Shown one piece after another: positions 23,809 through 43,900 of a DNA stretch of 64,000 bases. Positions within the stretch are counted from its first letter, which is position 1, and every line of letters begins with the position of its first letter. A program made the position numbers and the translations under genes. The stretch lies in NCBI RefSeq assembly GCF_001640805.2, contig NC_066852.1:5936194-6000193 (forward strand), given 5' to 3'. The notes beneath the pieces were generated by a model. The model had not been told where the DNA came from, made no database searches, and saw only the letters and a list, made by a program, of their open reading frames with translations. The stretch comes from Lates calcarifer. Lineage: Eukaryota > Chordata > Actinopteri > Centropomidae.

Positions 23809-24557
23809 GGGAAAGTAGCCGCTGGGTGGCAGTAGTATACAAGTGATACGTCGACTCTGTGATCAATTTACAACATGAAATAGTAAAACTGTGTGCTGCC
23901 TTCATGGATGTATCCATGGCTGCCTTACAGAGCCCCGGCGGGCTGTATACTTTAACCATAATACACCCATGAGTTTAACAGGAGGTCCAGTATCATTCAT
24001 TGTCACAAAGTCAAATACTTTATAGCTTAAAAAAGAGAATTCACTCAAATCCACTCTCTGTCAGAATGGTTTGCTTAGATTCAAATGGAAAGGAGCTGAT
24101 TTTTAGTGAAAGAATGAAGGTATCGTGCAAATGATGCTGTTTGTCCAAAACAAAACTTTAAAACGCTTTTAAAAATGATAGGAGGAAATGGAAGGTGCAT
24201 TCCTCAATCTGAACGCACCTCTTGAAAACCCCTTATTTTTCACCTCATTGGATCATTTAAGACCACTGAATGCAATATATCCGATGGTCATGAACGTAGC
24301 TGAGCTCAACCCCGGATGTTTTGCTCCCCCTGTGGATAGTTCATAGGCGTTAAGTCATTTAGAATTAAGCAGAAGCATACCGAAGATAAAACATTTTGTT
24401 TTCAAAATATAGCAATCATTATTGTCGAGTCAGCCGTCACAGTAAACCTGGTGTTTGTTATTAGCTGTAGTTTAAACCGGACCAAAAGTTCCTTTTCTCT
24501 GTTGTGCTAGCTTGACGCTATCTTGAAGTCAGGGAGCAGAGCAGCCAAGAAACGACC

Positions 24558-24587
24558 ATGACCGTTTTAATTTCCCGACATTTCTGA
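24558..24587 (+). other. kptn: Short upstream ORF in the kptn 5' leader
   Basis: ATG at 24558 opens a 9-codon frame that ends TGA at 24587, 27 bp before the kptn ATG. It is present only if transcription starts upstream of 24558, or if no 5' UTR intron removes it; TCTGCAG just before the kptn ATG could also be an acceptor. Confidence 0.35.
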
Positions 24588-24614
24588 TCACTGAGTTCAG
24601 TTTCACTCTGCAGG

Positions 24615-32471
<7,857 letters not shown>

Positions 32472-32815
32472 CCAAGACAGTGCATTTTGTTTCCATGTGG
32501 AAGACTCAATGGATCAGACTGAAGTACTCGCCTTATTTAAAGGTGCAGTGTTCTCTCAGAGGTGTGTATTCCTGAGGAATGAAATTTAGTTGTGATGACA
32601 GACACACAGTAGAAATCACATTTGCCATTTACAGCAGAAAGACTGTGCTTTGTGCTTTCACACTGAATGTTGATGATGGGGAAAAAGATTTCAAATCAAA
32701 CCTGATTAATGCAGTTTACTGGAATTATGTAATGATATTCTAGGCTATGAGATGATGTGCTGTAGATAGTGTACAGTAATATGCAGATAATAAATGTCCA
32801 TAACTGTTTTTGTTG
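32472..32815 (+). other. kptn: Probable kptn 3' UTR with AATAAA
   Basis: A 3' UTR of about 340 bp is suggested by AATAAA at 32789-32794, followed by a T/G-rich stretch (TTTTTGTTGGATGTTTTTC). Confidence 0.65.
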
Positions 32816-34390
32816 GATGTTTTTCTTGTTAATTCTTCCTTTGTGCAGTTAATTTGATTTAGTATTTAATTACAGAATGTTACTTTTAGCAAGTCCACAC
32901 AGATGCCAATAGAGTGGAATCATTTCATTTGATGCAAACCTCCTCTTTATTTCATCTTTCTTAGACTTAGGTGTGTTTCTAGTGACACCTGTTACAAAAC
33001 ATTTCAGAATCCAGTGAAATTGCACTGGAAACGAGTGAACACCTTGTATTTTTATAGAACATTAATAGTCCAGGCCTGTAAGTCTTTGAACACTTTTTGT
33101 TCTTCAGGCTCTGAGCTTCAGCACATTCAACTTGAAATAAAATAATGGTGCTACATTAAAGTTCCAGTTCTCTGCCATACATGCTTAAACCATATCAGAA
33201 TCCTTATGTTTGACAGATGAGGTGGTGGCTTTAGGTCATGACCTTTTTTTTCTCTCCACACTTTCCTCTTTCCATCGTTTTGACAGCAGCTGATTGTTTC
33301 TTCAGTCCATAGAAATTTGTTCCAGAACTCCTGTTTTATTTTGGATGTTTTTGTGAGCTGGAGCCTGACCTTCCTGTTTTTGAAGTTTATCAGGTGTTGA
33401 AGTGAAGTCAACATGTCCGCCTACATCCTGAAGAATGTTCTTAACTGGTTGTGCAGTCATGAAGAGATTTTTTTTTTTTTACAATGTGATGAACTGTTGA
33501 TTTTGGCAAAATAACTACCTGTGAAATCTCAGTGATAGTGATTTTTTTTGCTGCTTTTTTAGCCCCATTTTTATCATCTTCACTTATATGGTTATCTCAT
33601 TACTCATCTTATTTACTCCTCCATTTAAAGAGACAACTCTCAATTAATTTTCTTCTGAACCTTTATTATTTGTTATTCATTTGTCTGACCAGCAGTTAAA
33701 CCCCAACATAGTCCTTTTAAAGTGATATTAACCAGAGAAAAGCAGAGCAGAAAATCTTATCAACTGAAAAGCTAAAAAAAAAAAAGAAAAAAGATTTAGA
33801 TTTTAAGAAAGATTTGAACTATTACTTGATTATTAAACTAGCTGTCAGTTATTTTTTTCGGTATAAGTAATAACAACAAAATAGATTAAAAACTTAACAT
33901 GAGTCCAGACGACGTAACGCAAACATTTACTGCAGTGTTACTATTAAATACTATTACATAATCCTAAAGGACCCACACAGCTCTTATCATTTAACCTGAG
34001 GTGCTCTCTTTTGAGACTTGGGACACGTAAAAGAAAAAAACGAAGTATTACCAAAGTAGTGTAAAAAACACGTAGTTAGACTATAAAGGGAAATGACGGG
34101 ATAATGTACTTGCCTCACATCAGATGGATCTTCGCTGCACTGGCCTCGTCTTTTGGCCGGTCAGTGGCACTGTAGTCCTCTGTGGAGCTCTCAAACTATA
34201 TTTCTCTCTTCTTGCACTACAAAGGCAACAATAACAACAGCTGCACTTATCACACTGAGGACTTCACAGGGAAACATGGCGTGAAGATGACTTCAGAAAG
34301 CTGTCTTCCTCTTTATTTCCAGCGCCTTTCTCCTGCGAAGCTGTTGCACTTGTTTTAATGGCTGATCTGTTCTCAGACTGTTGTGCAGCT
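32816..34390. other. Intergenic region kptn-nova2
   Basis: AT-rich DNA with poly-T and poly-A runs. Nothing gene-like is visible until CpG-richer sequence begins near 34390. Confidence 0.7.
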
Positions 34391-34664
34391 TTATTTTAAG
34401 GCGCGGGGCTGTTTTTGCGCGTCAACAATAAGGACCATGCTGCCGGAGCGACGGTGAGCGCGTTAAATGAGCGCATTTCACTCAATGGGATTTTATATTT
34501 AGCTCTGTGAGACGCACTGGAAGAGCAGCAGGGCAGCGGAAAGAGGAGACTCCGATCCCGGTGTTGTCTGACATTTTGATCCTTTTGAGATCGTTTCGAG
34601 ACCCTCAAAACTTGTCGTTCTCGTATCGCGCTGTGCGTTATCAGGCTATGTGGTGGTGAGGGCG

Positions 34665-34751
<87 letters not shown>

Positions 34752-34791
34752 GGAATAGCGCAAATTTATCTACAGCTCCAGGGGAAAAAAG
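34390..34791 (+). promoter_or_regulatory. nova2: nova2 promoter and 5' leader with GT/GA repeat
   Basis: A CpG-rich block (GGCGCGGGG, GAGCGACGGTGAGCGCG) with a TATA-like TTTTATATTT at 34491-34500 precedes the nova2 start. A (GT)n-(GA)n repeat fills 34666-34748. An in-frame TAG at 34756-34758 closes the nova2 frame upstream, supporting a start at or after 34792. The transcription start is not defined by sequence alone. Confidence 0.5.
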
Positions 34792-34832
34792 ATGATGATG
34801 GCCGGTGGTGGCGGAGCAGCCGTGGACCATAA
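34650..34832 (+). other. Upstream ORF overlapping the nova2 start
   Basis: ATG at 34650 opens a 60-codon frame (MVVRALCVCV, then Arg-Glu repeats) that ends inside nova2 exon 1, in a different frame. It overlaps the nova2 ATG by 41 bases. Whether it is transcribed depends on the start site. Confidence 0.35.
34666..34748. repeat. (GT)15-(GA)25 compound microsatellite in nova2 5' leader
   Basis: Alternating GT to 34695, then alternating GA to 34748, with one ACA interruption. It ends 43 bp before the nova2 start codon. Confidence 0.95.
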
Positions 34833-34966
34833 CGGGATTTACTCAAATCCTAACCTCCACAGCCTACAGCAGCCTCACATGGAGGCTGATAACCCGGACT
34901 CCCGCAAACGACCGCTGGAAACTCCGACGGAGGAGGCCGGCTGTACCAAGCGTACCAACACTGGAG
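34792..34966 (+). CDS. nova2: nova2 coding exon 1
   Basis: Three adjacent ATGs (34792, 34795, 34798) occur; the third has the best context (A at -3, G at +4). It encodes [18 protein letters not shown] and then the conserved [11 protein letters not shown] region. The donor is GGAG|GTAAGA. Confidence 0.85.
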
Positions 34967-37900
34967 GTAAGAGAGATACACAAGAGCCAGCTCATCCACC
35001 GTGTCTCCTCCACATGAAGTCAAATCTGTTGTTGTACAAGCCTTTGCATGCACCGGTTCAAGTGTTAACAGCAAAATAAACACTGCACTGCATGCAAAGA
35101 AACCACATGCAGCATAGAAGCAGATCTGGGCCCCGTATCAGGCTGTAACATGCAGCACCTGTGCACTTGGCACTTTGAAACACTGACTGTGTATGTGGCT
35201 GTTACTTCATACACCGCATATCCCAGCAGGGAGAGCAGACAGTCTGACTGAGTGAGTGACCTCCTCAGCTCAGGTCAGCTTTGAATCTGAACCCAGTCAC
35301 CTCCTGGCTCCACATCTGGCGGTTTGCTGTGGAGCCTTTCATACAGTGGGAAAGTGATGATTTGTGTGTGTGTAGGCTTTAACATTACACTAACCCTCTG
35401 TTTATCACTGTTGTGGTGTCCTCTCAGTTCAAGATTCCCTCATGCTTCCTTGTGCATCAGTGGTAAAGTCAAACATCTTACTGTCTGTGACTCCTGGTCC
35501 TCTACTGTGGGAACCACTTCCATATAAAGTCCAGTACAACTATGCCTCCCTCTGAAATAGTAGACCTTAGCTTTATGATACCACAATGGCCTAGTAACCC
35601 TGAATACAAGATGCACAGTGGCTGTTCAACCTAAAGGAAACTACCCTTTGATACTGAACATTTCAGTGTTGATTTGTGAACACTGACAAGAAAGCAGCAG
35701 AGCTCTTGTGCTCAGTTGAGATGTATGGTTGAGTTTGTAGATTTACTGTCAGCCATCTGGGAGACTGCAGGGGGATGCAGTCCCCAGTGGAGTTGACAAT
35801 GTTATGAGTTAAGAGTGCATTTTAAGTACTAACTTTGAGGTGAGCCAAGCAGGAAAACCAACAGGTGAAAACCCCACAGTCCTGAACAAATAGGGGTTCG
35901 CACTCATCACCACTCGCAGCCTAGATTTCTATCAAATGAAAGTTATTTATAGGTTGCAGGGTAAGCCAGATCTCTGCATCTGTTTGGGGTCTTTGTTAGC
36001 CCGTCATGACGTTTGCCAGTAGAGTCTCTACTGTTAGCACACTATGTGATGGTAAAATTACAATTATGAAATACTAGAATGCTAATTAAAACATGTAAGT
36101 GCTCAACAAGTAGTGTTGGATTTAGGATATCCCTGCATAAAAGTTTAAAAGCACATTTAAATTAAAAGATGACATTACAGGCACTTCACAAAAATTCAGA
36201 GAGAAATGAAGATAGTGTGAACTACTCAGTGGAGGTAAAAAGACTACAGACACACTGCAGCACCATTTCAGGCAAAATGACCACAATTCCTTTTTGTGGA
36301 GGAGAAACAGTGACGGCCAATAAAGAACCAACAAGGAGGTGTGTGCATGCTTGCTTTATTAGTCATCAGTAAGATGTCGGAGTGCAGCAGGGAGGATGAC
36401 GGCTGATTCAGTATGCCAGCTACTGTACATCTTATTTCAGCTTGTAATTGTTATGGTCTGCACAGCTCACAGGGACCACTTATTCAACTTAATGTTAATT
36501 AGATGTCCACAGAGACCAGGCAGTTTCTTCACCATATGTTACTGAAATTTGTCAGTCTCTGTGTCCCAGACACCCCGCCATTCAGTGATAGCAGCATTAT
36601 ATCCTATTTCTAACAGCATGAGTGCATCTTTGCTGCACCTCACTGCACCTCAGAATTGTTATTTCAGCAAGGCATGTAAGGACCCTTGCGCCACCAGACA
36701 GTATTTTAGAGCAGATCCAGCCTCCATATGTCCTCCATTAGCACTCCTAAAACCACTGTAGAACAGAAAAGTCACATGGCGTTCCTGCTTCTGGATGACT
36801 TCACCATTCAGTCATAGTACAGAGACTTCACCATGATTTTCCCATCCAATATCAAGGTGATATGAATGTCTAGATGTTGTGAAATTGCATTTGGAAAGTC
36901 TTAATAGATTCTAAAAATGCTTAATTCACACAGACAGTTCCCACTTTTTACAGCTGTCATTTTTTAGTGTTATTACACACCATTTTACCAGCCTGTCTCC
37001 ATCTTCTTTTAAGGCATCACTGTATCACAGACTCTGAGACGCTTAGAATCTGGAGCTGCACAAATAACTGCTCACCCAATGAAAGAAAACAGCTTTTATC
37101 AGCTTTAATATCTTCAACTTTTTTGTGCATTTTTAGGAAAAAAGGTATGTAGTCAGTATGTAGAATGCAATATACGTTTTGACCCCACAATAACTTAGAA
37201 TTACATTTTAAAGTAAATGTTAATGTCAGTTATTGATTGAACTGAACATACACAAGTATAATTAGTTTTGTAAGGCCCTGGTTATTAAATGTATATCTTG
37301 ATTTGAACAGTTGAGGGAAGCAGCATCCATGCATGGTCACTCATATCATGTAATAAGAAATTACGGGTCCTATATTTCTCTCCAAAATTACTGTAAATGC
37401 ATTTAAGGCATTTTATTCTAAATTAATTCTAAAACAGTTGATATTTCAATTGCACAGGTTAGCTTAGCATTCTCTCCAGAGTGTTAGCATATGCAGCAGT
37501 TCACCAAATTTAGATTTACAGAGGTGAAATGGCAGTGAATCTAACGGTATCTAAAAGGGTAGATCTCTGAGGCTAATTTGGACCACAGTCCCACAGGCTG
37601 AGCTCAGGAGCAGAGACTTGTTGTTAATGTTTACATGAAATGCACATTTAAATGACTTATAATGACTCCTACACAAAATTGATGTTTCATGAATATATTC
37701 TCAGCCAGTGCTGTCTGTAATGTGTTTTTGCATCACCTCCCATTTCATGTGATCTACATACATTGCTGACACACAGCCTGTCTGGCGATAGTGGTAGACA
37801 GCGTGATAATCCTTAGCTGTCCCTGTAATCACCAACCCCTTGGTTACGTCTGATATTGATCATGTTATTCCTACCGAACTGATCATTAACATGACTGGCA

Positions 37901-40900
37901 GTTACAACAAAGAGAAGAAAGCCCGTGCTCTTTCAAAGCTGAGCCCCTCATTGTGCATTAAGAGCTGTGGACACTGAATGAGGGAAATTACTCCTCTTTT
38001 ATCAGCATTGCCCCTCTCTCCTCAGACTGAGCATCTTTCATTCATTTCTCTTTCTAATTACCCATACTCTGAGCCCATGTTGCTGGCAAGCATGTGCCTT
38101 CCAAAAGGTTGTGTGGCTCAGGGATTAGGTATGATCTCGTAATGTTGCTAATGGAAAGGTTGGCACAGGAATGTGAGCTGTATTTTTTTTTTTTTTTTTA
38201 ATTTTTGGTGGGAAGGACACAGGTGCCCTTGCAGAGTGATGTGACGTGAGCGGACTGTGAATTTGCCAGGTGGCAGTGAAAGAGAGAATGAGAAGAATGG
38301 AGAGAAAAGGAGAGATAGATAGACCGTGAGCGGGAGTGGAGTCTACAGGGAGGCTGTGTCTATATACTAGAGCATCTCACAGTGAATGAGACTGGTAGAA
38401 TTTTCTGGAAGGCATTCGCTCCAAAACAAAATGGGCCACGGTGTTAGGGTTTGATTTGCGGATGAAAGTAATCAGCAGCCAGGAAAAAAGGAGTCCCTTT
38501 TTTACAGGTTCCCTAGAAGGCACTATTAAACGAAGATGAATCCCCCTGTGTCCACGCACAGACACTGACACACATGCACATTGCAGTTTTTACACACATT
38601 CAGTCACTCAAGATACCTCTCGGTGTAAGATTTATAGGCGTAGTGATTGGCTTCATCACCCCCCTCCACCATTCTGCGGCACTGCCATTTGCAATGGTTG
38701 ATGAGCCCCTCCGCCCTCTCAAACATGGCCGTCTAAGGGATTGGGGGTGGGGGAAAGGAGGAAAGGAGGGTGGGTGGCGTAAGGCACGCTGTCTCAGATC
38801 ACTCCTCCTCCACCTCCTTCATCATCTGCTTATGTTATCCATACACCTCTTCAGCCACTGTTGAAGGTCACTCTACATGCTTCCCCATTCACCGTTGAAG
38901 CCCGCTCACTCAGCCACTTCACCTTTGTCACTTTCCACTAAAAAAGTGAGTGAATGGTCTGCCATACTTTATAGTGCTGCGTCAAAAGAGGCGGAGTAGA
39001 GGAGAAAATTCAATTTTTTGGGACCGGCATCGGGAGGTGGGGACATGACGTACTGGAGGGAGGAGGCAACCCATTGGCCAAGCGAGGTGTCAGTCCTGCG
39101 TGCTGCTGCAGACGGACAGGCCACTCGATGAATATGGATGAGAGCAGTGAAAAGGGTGATGCGGCAGGGAAGACCCCCCCCTTCAAACCGATGCAGGCTT
39201 GAACAATGCGTGCCGTCTTTCACTGAAAACACTGAGAGCCTGCATTAGCATTTTCTCAGACAATTGAGGCTCTGGCCAGCTGCAGGCATGGCTCGGATGC
39301 TGCGGTGAAATCTCTTTTTCTGCACCCACTGATGAATTAAACCTCGGTGAAAAAGGTCGACTGGCTGCATTCCTCAACACTACCATTGCACCTATGCCTA
39401 GGCTAATGTTAAGATCCCCTTTAGAGATTGTGCCCCGGCATTGATGGCGATCTGACAGAGGACTTGAGAAGCAGCAGATCTCAGAATGGGTAAGCCTCAA
39501 ACTCTTTTTGTCTGACTTGTTGAATTTATCCATCATGCTAAACTACGTGCAATTTCATACACCTAAAGCTCATTTGTCCATTATTGCTCATTTTTGTTCC
39601 ATCGTCCTTGCTGCCTGTCAGCAGCAGGTTAGTCCATTGAAATGCAGAATGGGTACTTGGAAGGGTAGTGAGAAGGAGGGAGGACGGTCACAAGGCATTT
39701 CCTCCTGACCCACCCCCCTTGAGTGACTTAACTAAACACATTTGGCTCAGCGTCTGTGTCTCTCCTCCAAGCCATCCTTCCAGTATTGGAAGCAGGGGTT
39801 TGAACTAACACCCCACTGGCTCAGCTTCCCAATGTGCCCCACTGCTCCCGTTCCCTGGCGGATTGCAGCAACAGATTGCCATGTTTACTCTACCACATGA
39901 CGCCATTAAAACCTGTTACTGTGATCTCAGACACTAGGACAGAATTAATTATTGAGTAATGACAGCAAACGTGGCTCAGAGGGTGATGGAGGGAATCTTG
40001 GTGGCTTCCTCCCCTGCTGGGTTTACTCTGGTTGAAGACGAGCAGAAAGTTACGCAGTGGGTTTGGGCTTGTCTGTCAACAACAGGTCTTTGGATGTTTT
40101 GATCCTGCAATCAGCATCATTCAAATTAAATTCTTTATGTGGCTATAGTATCAGATATCTTGTGATAGGAGGCAGGGCTCCAAAGCTTTATGGCGACCAT
40201 GTCAGTCATGCATGATCTTTATTTTTTCACCAAGGTCATTTTATTGTTATTCGTTGTGAGAAAAGCGGAGAGCTGACTGCAATATAGCATGAAAATCCAA
40301 AGACCAGACAATGGCCACAGATGATTCCAGCTGTATATGTAAAGGTTTATCTCTTATTTCGTTCATTAGGATGTTCACAGAAAAATGACATATTGACCTG
40401 CACCTGACATATATACTAGCTTTCGATGGTGGAGTAGATTTTGTGCTTTCTCGTAATGTGGCCATAATATCTTCTGGGATTTGGGATTGTTTCCACAACC
40501 GAGGCTAATTAATCTAAATCAGAAGTGAAAATCCATTAATAATCATGTCATTGTCTGTATATTTGTCAGAGCCATTGGTTATGGGTGATGTGCATGAAAA
40601 AAAGCCTGTGTCTGAATGGAACATGAGGGGCATATTAATGCAATAAGGAGAAGAGCTAACTTGTGGGCTGTGAAATTCTTTAATGTCACAGTGCCATGTT
40701 CATTCACATCTGAATCTAATGAGTGCATTACTGAGGCAACAGGTTGGTTTCAATGCAGGGTGGTCCTCTTCCATTCATCGGTCTCTCCTCCCCACCATGC
40801 CGGTCAAGCCCCAACATTCGATACCCTCTACAACACATAGGATGCAGCGACACGGTGACAGACCCTTTGCCTTTTGCATCGGCAAGCAAAAACCCAATTT

Positions 40901-43900
40901 ATTTGACACTGATAAACGTATTAGAAATCTCATCATACAAAGGTGGACAGTGCCTTTTTACATCTCTGCCCGCTCCAGTGACGTCACCCTTGAGGCAGCT
41001 GAAATGGATCGAACATGACGTCATTGCATCGAAATCAGCATGCAGAGATTATTTGTATCAGTGCTTTGGTATAGTAAGTACGCACCTGTACCCAGTGTTT
41101 ACTATGACGTCATTGATTTATTATTTGTAATTCATTGGGGAATCACGGCTGCTCCACATCTATATATATAATAATTTTGATGTCTTGTTGGCAGGTTCTT
41201 TGCTTGTATTTGAGTCTAAGCTCAATATGTGGTTGATTGCCTTTACTTGATTAGTGCACTCAGTGTGATCAGGGTTTTCTTGGACAGATACTTCATCTAC
41301 TCTAATGCTGATTAATTCTTAATTAGAATTGTAGGAAAAGGAACTTCCTCTACTGAAAGGGAGGGAAGGGAACATGTTTGGCTGCAAATTCTTCAAACTG
41401 ACATGCTGTCAATCACTGACTTGTACAAGCCACGGTAAGCTACAGAAGTCCCTTCCAAAATGGAGGAGATTTAGGCCATCTTGGCAGGATACCCTGTGAA
41501 CAAATCTGTGGGATTGGTTCCCATATGTTCTTCTCACGTCTGTTAATTACGAAGGATCACTTTGTATTGGCATTCATGAACTGCATGGATAATTACTTTG
41601 TGTGTTTGCATTGAGTCCTGTGTGTAACTTTGTTTTTGAGGGAATGCAGGATATGTTTCACATTCAGATTGAACTGTTAATTCTACATGCCTTTTATTCA
41701 TGTGTGAACAGTGATTAGTAACACTGGACTTGGCTTTGTATTTAGTCAGAGGTTGCTAAAACTCCTTGAAAACAGTTAAAATTAGACCTCTGCAAACTGG
41801 AAAGGAGGTCATCATTTACTCTACAAGAAATCTGGGACAGGACAGAGAACATGTCACCAATCTCCAATAAAATGTGAATGTGCTGAAAACTACAAAGAAC
41901 TCAAAAGGCAAAATCGCCTTCCAGATACCTTCCCTTCACTGGATGAATACAGACACAAGATTATGTTATTGCATTTCCCCCATACACGTAAAAGCTGCGT
42001 GTTCCCATTGTGAGTTTTTGCTTGTTCAGGATTTTGGGGTTGGGTACTAGTATGGTATTTGTGATGATGAGTAGAGCTACTTTACAAGATGTGACCCTTT
42101 CCCACTTTGTGTGTCTCTCTCCCAGAGGAGGGTGAGTACTTCCTGAAGGTGCTGATCCCCAGCTATGCAGCCGGCTCTATAATTGGCAAGGGCGGCCAGA
42201 CCATCGTACAACTGCAGAAAGAGACGGGTGCCACCATTAAGCTGTCCAAATCCAAAGACTTCTACCCAGGTAAGAATGAATGCTTGGTAATTAAAATCGA
42301 TGAGCATAAAGTCTTATAAATATGAGGAGTCTGACTCATCACCCAGCTGAAGGAGTGATGGTTCGGTGTGAGAGAACATCTGATATTTCCTCTTCATTTG
42401 GCTTCCCATGAAAAATTGCATTTCATTTTAATCACACACCAATCGTAAACACTTTGAACTTGATCATCCTTATGTGCTTAAGGGACTAAACATGCATGTA
42501 GATGTTACTTCTGTCAGATGATGCGTTCAAGTCTGCAGGCAATTTTAGTTTCAATGAAGTCGCATGGCTAGGCAGTTTGCACTTGTCATTAGGATTCCTT
42601 TTTGGTTTTAGTGTCCATGGTTCCATGTCAGTGCAATACAAGAACTATCTCGCTTTTCTGGAAGGATTGCGCACGGCTGCCATTTTATTGCCACCAAAAA
42701 CAAGTTGCATATTCAGTGATACAGAGAACACGTAGTGTACATTAAAAGCACTAACTGTTCTCAAGAGTCTGATTCAAAAATGGCAACAGGAGTGGGATGC
42801 TCGTGCAGCTCGGTGACCCCTATCGCATGGAGGTCAAAGCTGAACCATCTTATCCTCCAAACACAAACGCATTTGGTTGTAGAGGAGTCTGGGTGTTTGT
42901 CCTTCATGCCTCAGAGGATTCCTCAACGTGGTGAAAAATAACAGGTGCTGAGTGTCTTGCTGCTTATTAGGTCCAGATGTTTTCTGTGATAACTCATGCA
43001 AGCAAATGATCCCTGTGTAGTAGTATACTTTTTACGGTCTACATATTTAGAATATATTATTACCTCTTTAGATAGGAAATAGGTAGCAGTGCACATGACC
43101 TTTGAAATAAAATGTGAGAAAACTACAGTTGTTTTTAAATTATGGGGTTCACAGTTGTTTAAAGATACTACCTCTATAAAATAAAAATAAAAAACTTACT
43201 TTGATGACTGGATCTGTCCTGTGATCTCTGTCGTATCAGCTGAAAAGAGTTCTTAGTTTACTTTTATTCAGAAACAAGATGTAACAGACAGGAAAAATGC
43301 ACTTCTTGTTTGATTTTAACCTGTTCAGTTGGGAGTTACATGTGATATATTAGACTAACTGAGCCATGGTAAAGAATTACTGAGCACCGGGGGGAGAGGG
43401 AAAGAAGGATGTGCTAGCAAATATTTTCCTGTACTTTTTCTTCCACCATGTTTTTTAGCCATCAACGAAAGGGCGTCTGTTCAGAGGGCATTGCTCGAAA
43501 TTCTCCACACACAAGGCCAGCTAGGGAATGAATTATGGCTACTGGCATAGGAACAAATGAAAGGAGTGTGATATGTATCTTTATTTCTCTCTTTGGATTG
43601 TGGATGTGTTCATAGGCCACCACCTGCTCTGCCCATCCCCCTACTCATTATCGTGATGAGTGAGAAGAGGAGTTCAGGGAGAGTGCGCTGGCAAAGATTT
43701 GATTGGGTGGTTGTTCTGGCCCACAAGTAAAATGAAACGACTGCTAGCATACACTGCACAATAGCTAGTGCTGCTTTCTGACAGGTCAGTGGAGGCTAAA
43801 CCTCTAGCTGTTTTAAGTATGATCAACTTGGTAAAGTTTGTAATAGCAACATGTATAACGCAATGAATAAACTGGCCCCAAATTTTAGAGGCAAGCAACT

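Larger units (their letters stand above)
16221..24450. other. Divergent intergenic region between crx and kptn
   Basis: About 8.2 kb between two divergently oriented genes, so it should hold both promoters. Close to crx (16221-16560) the DNA is GC-richer; on the minus strand CTTCTGTCTGCAG ends at 16338 and could be an acceptor for a 5' UTR exon. The rest is AT-rich with CA, GT, GATA and GAAA microsatellites, purine-rich 18290-18420, a SINE-like repeat (19740-19960), a retroposon-tail repeat (23256-23420) and scattered TAATCC/GGATTA sites. No gene is supported. Confidence 0.6.

Noticed and set aside
40616..41130. Overlapping open frames of 74-128 codons in nova2 intron 1
   Set aside because: No domain, no splice signals and mutually overlapping frames; the area looks regulatory rather than coding.
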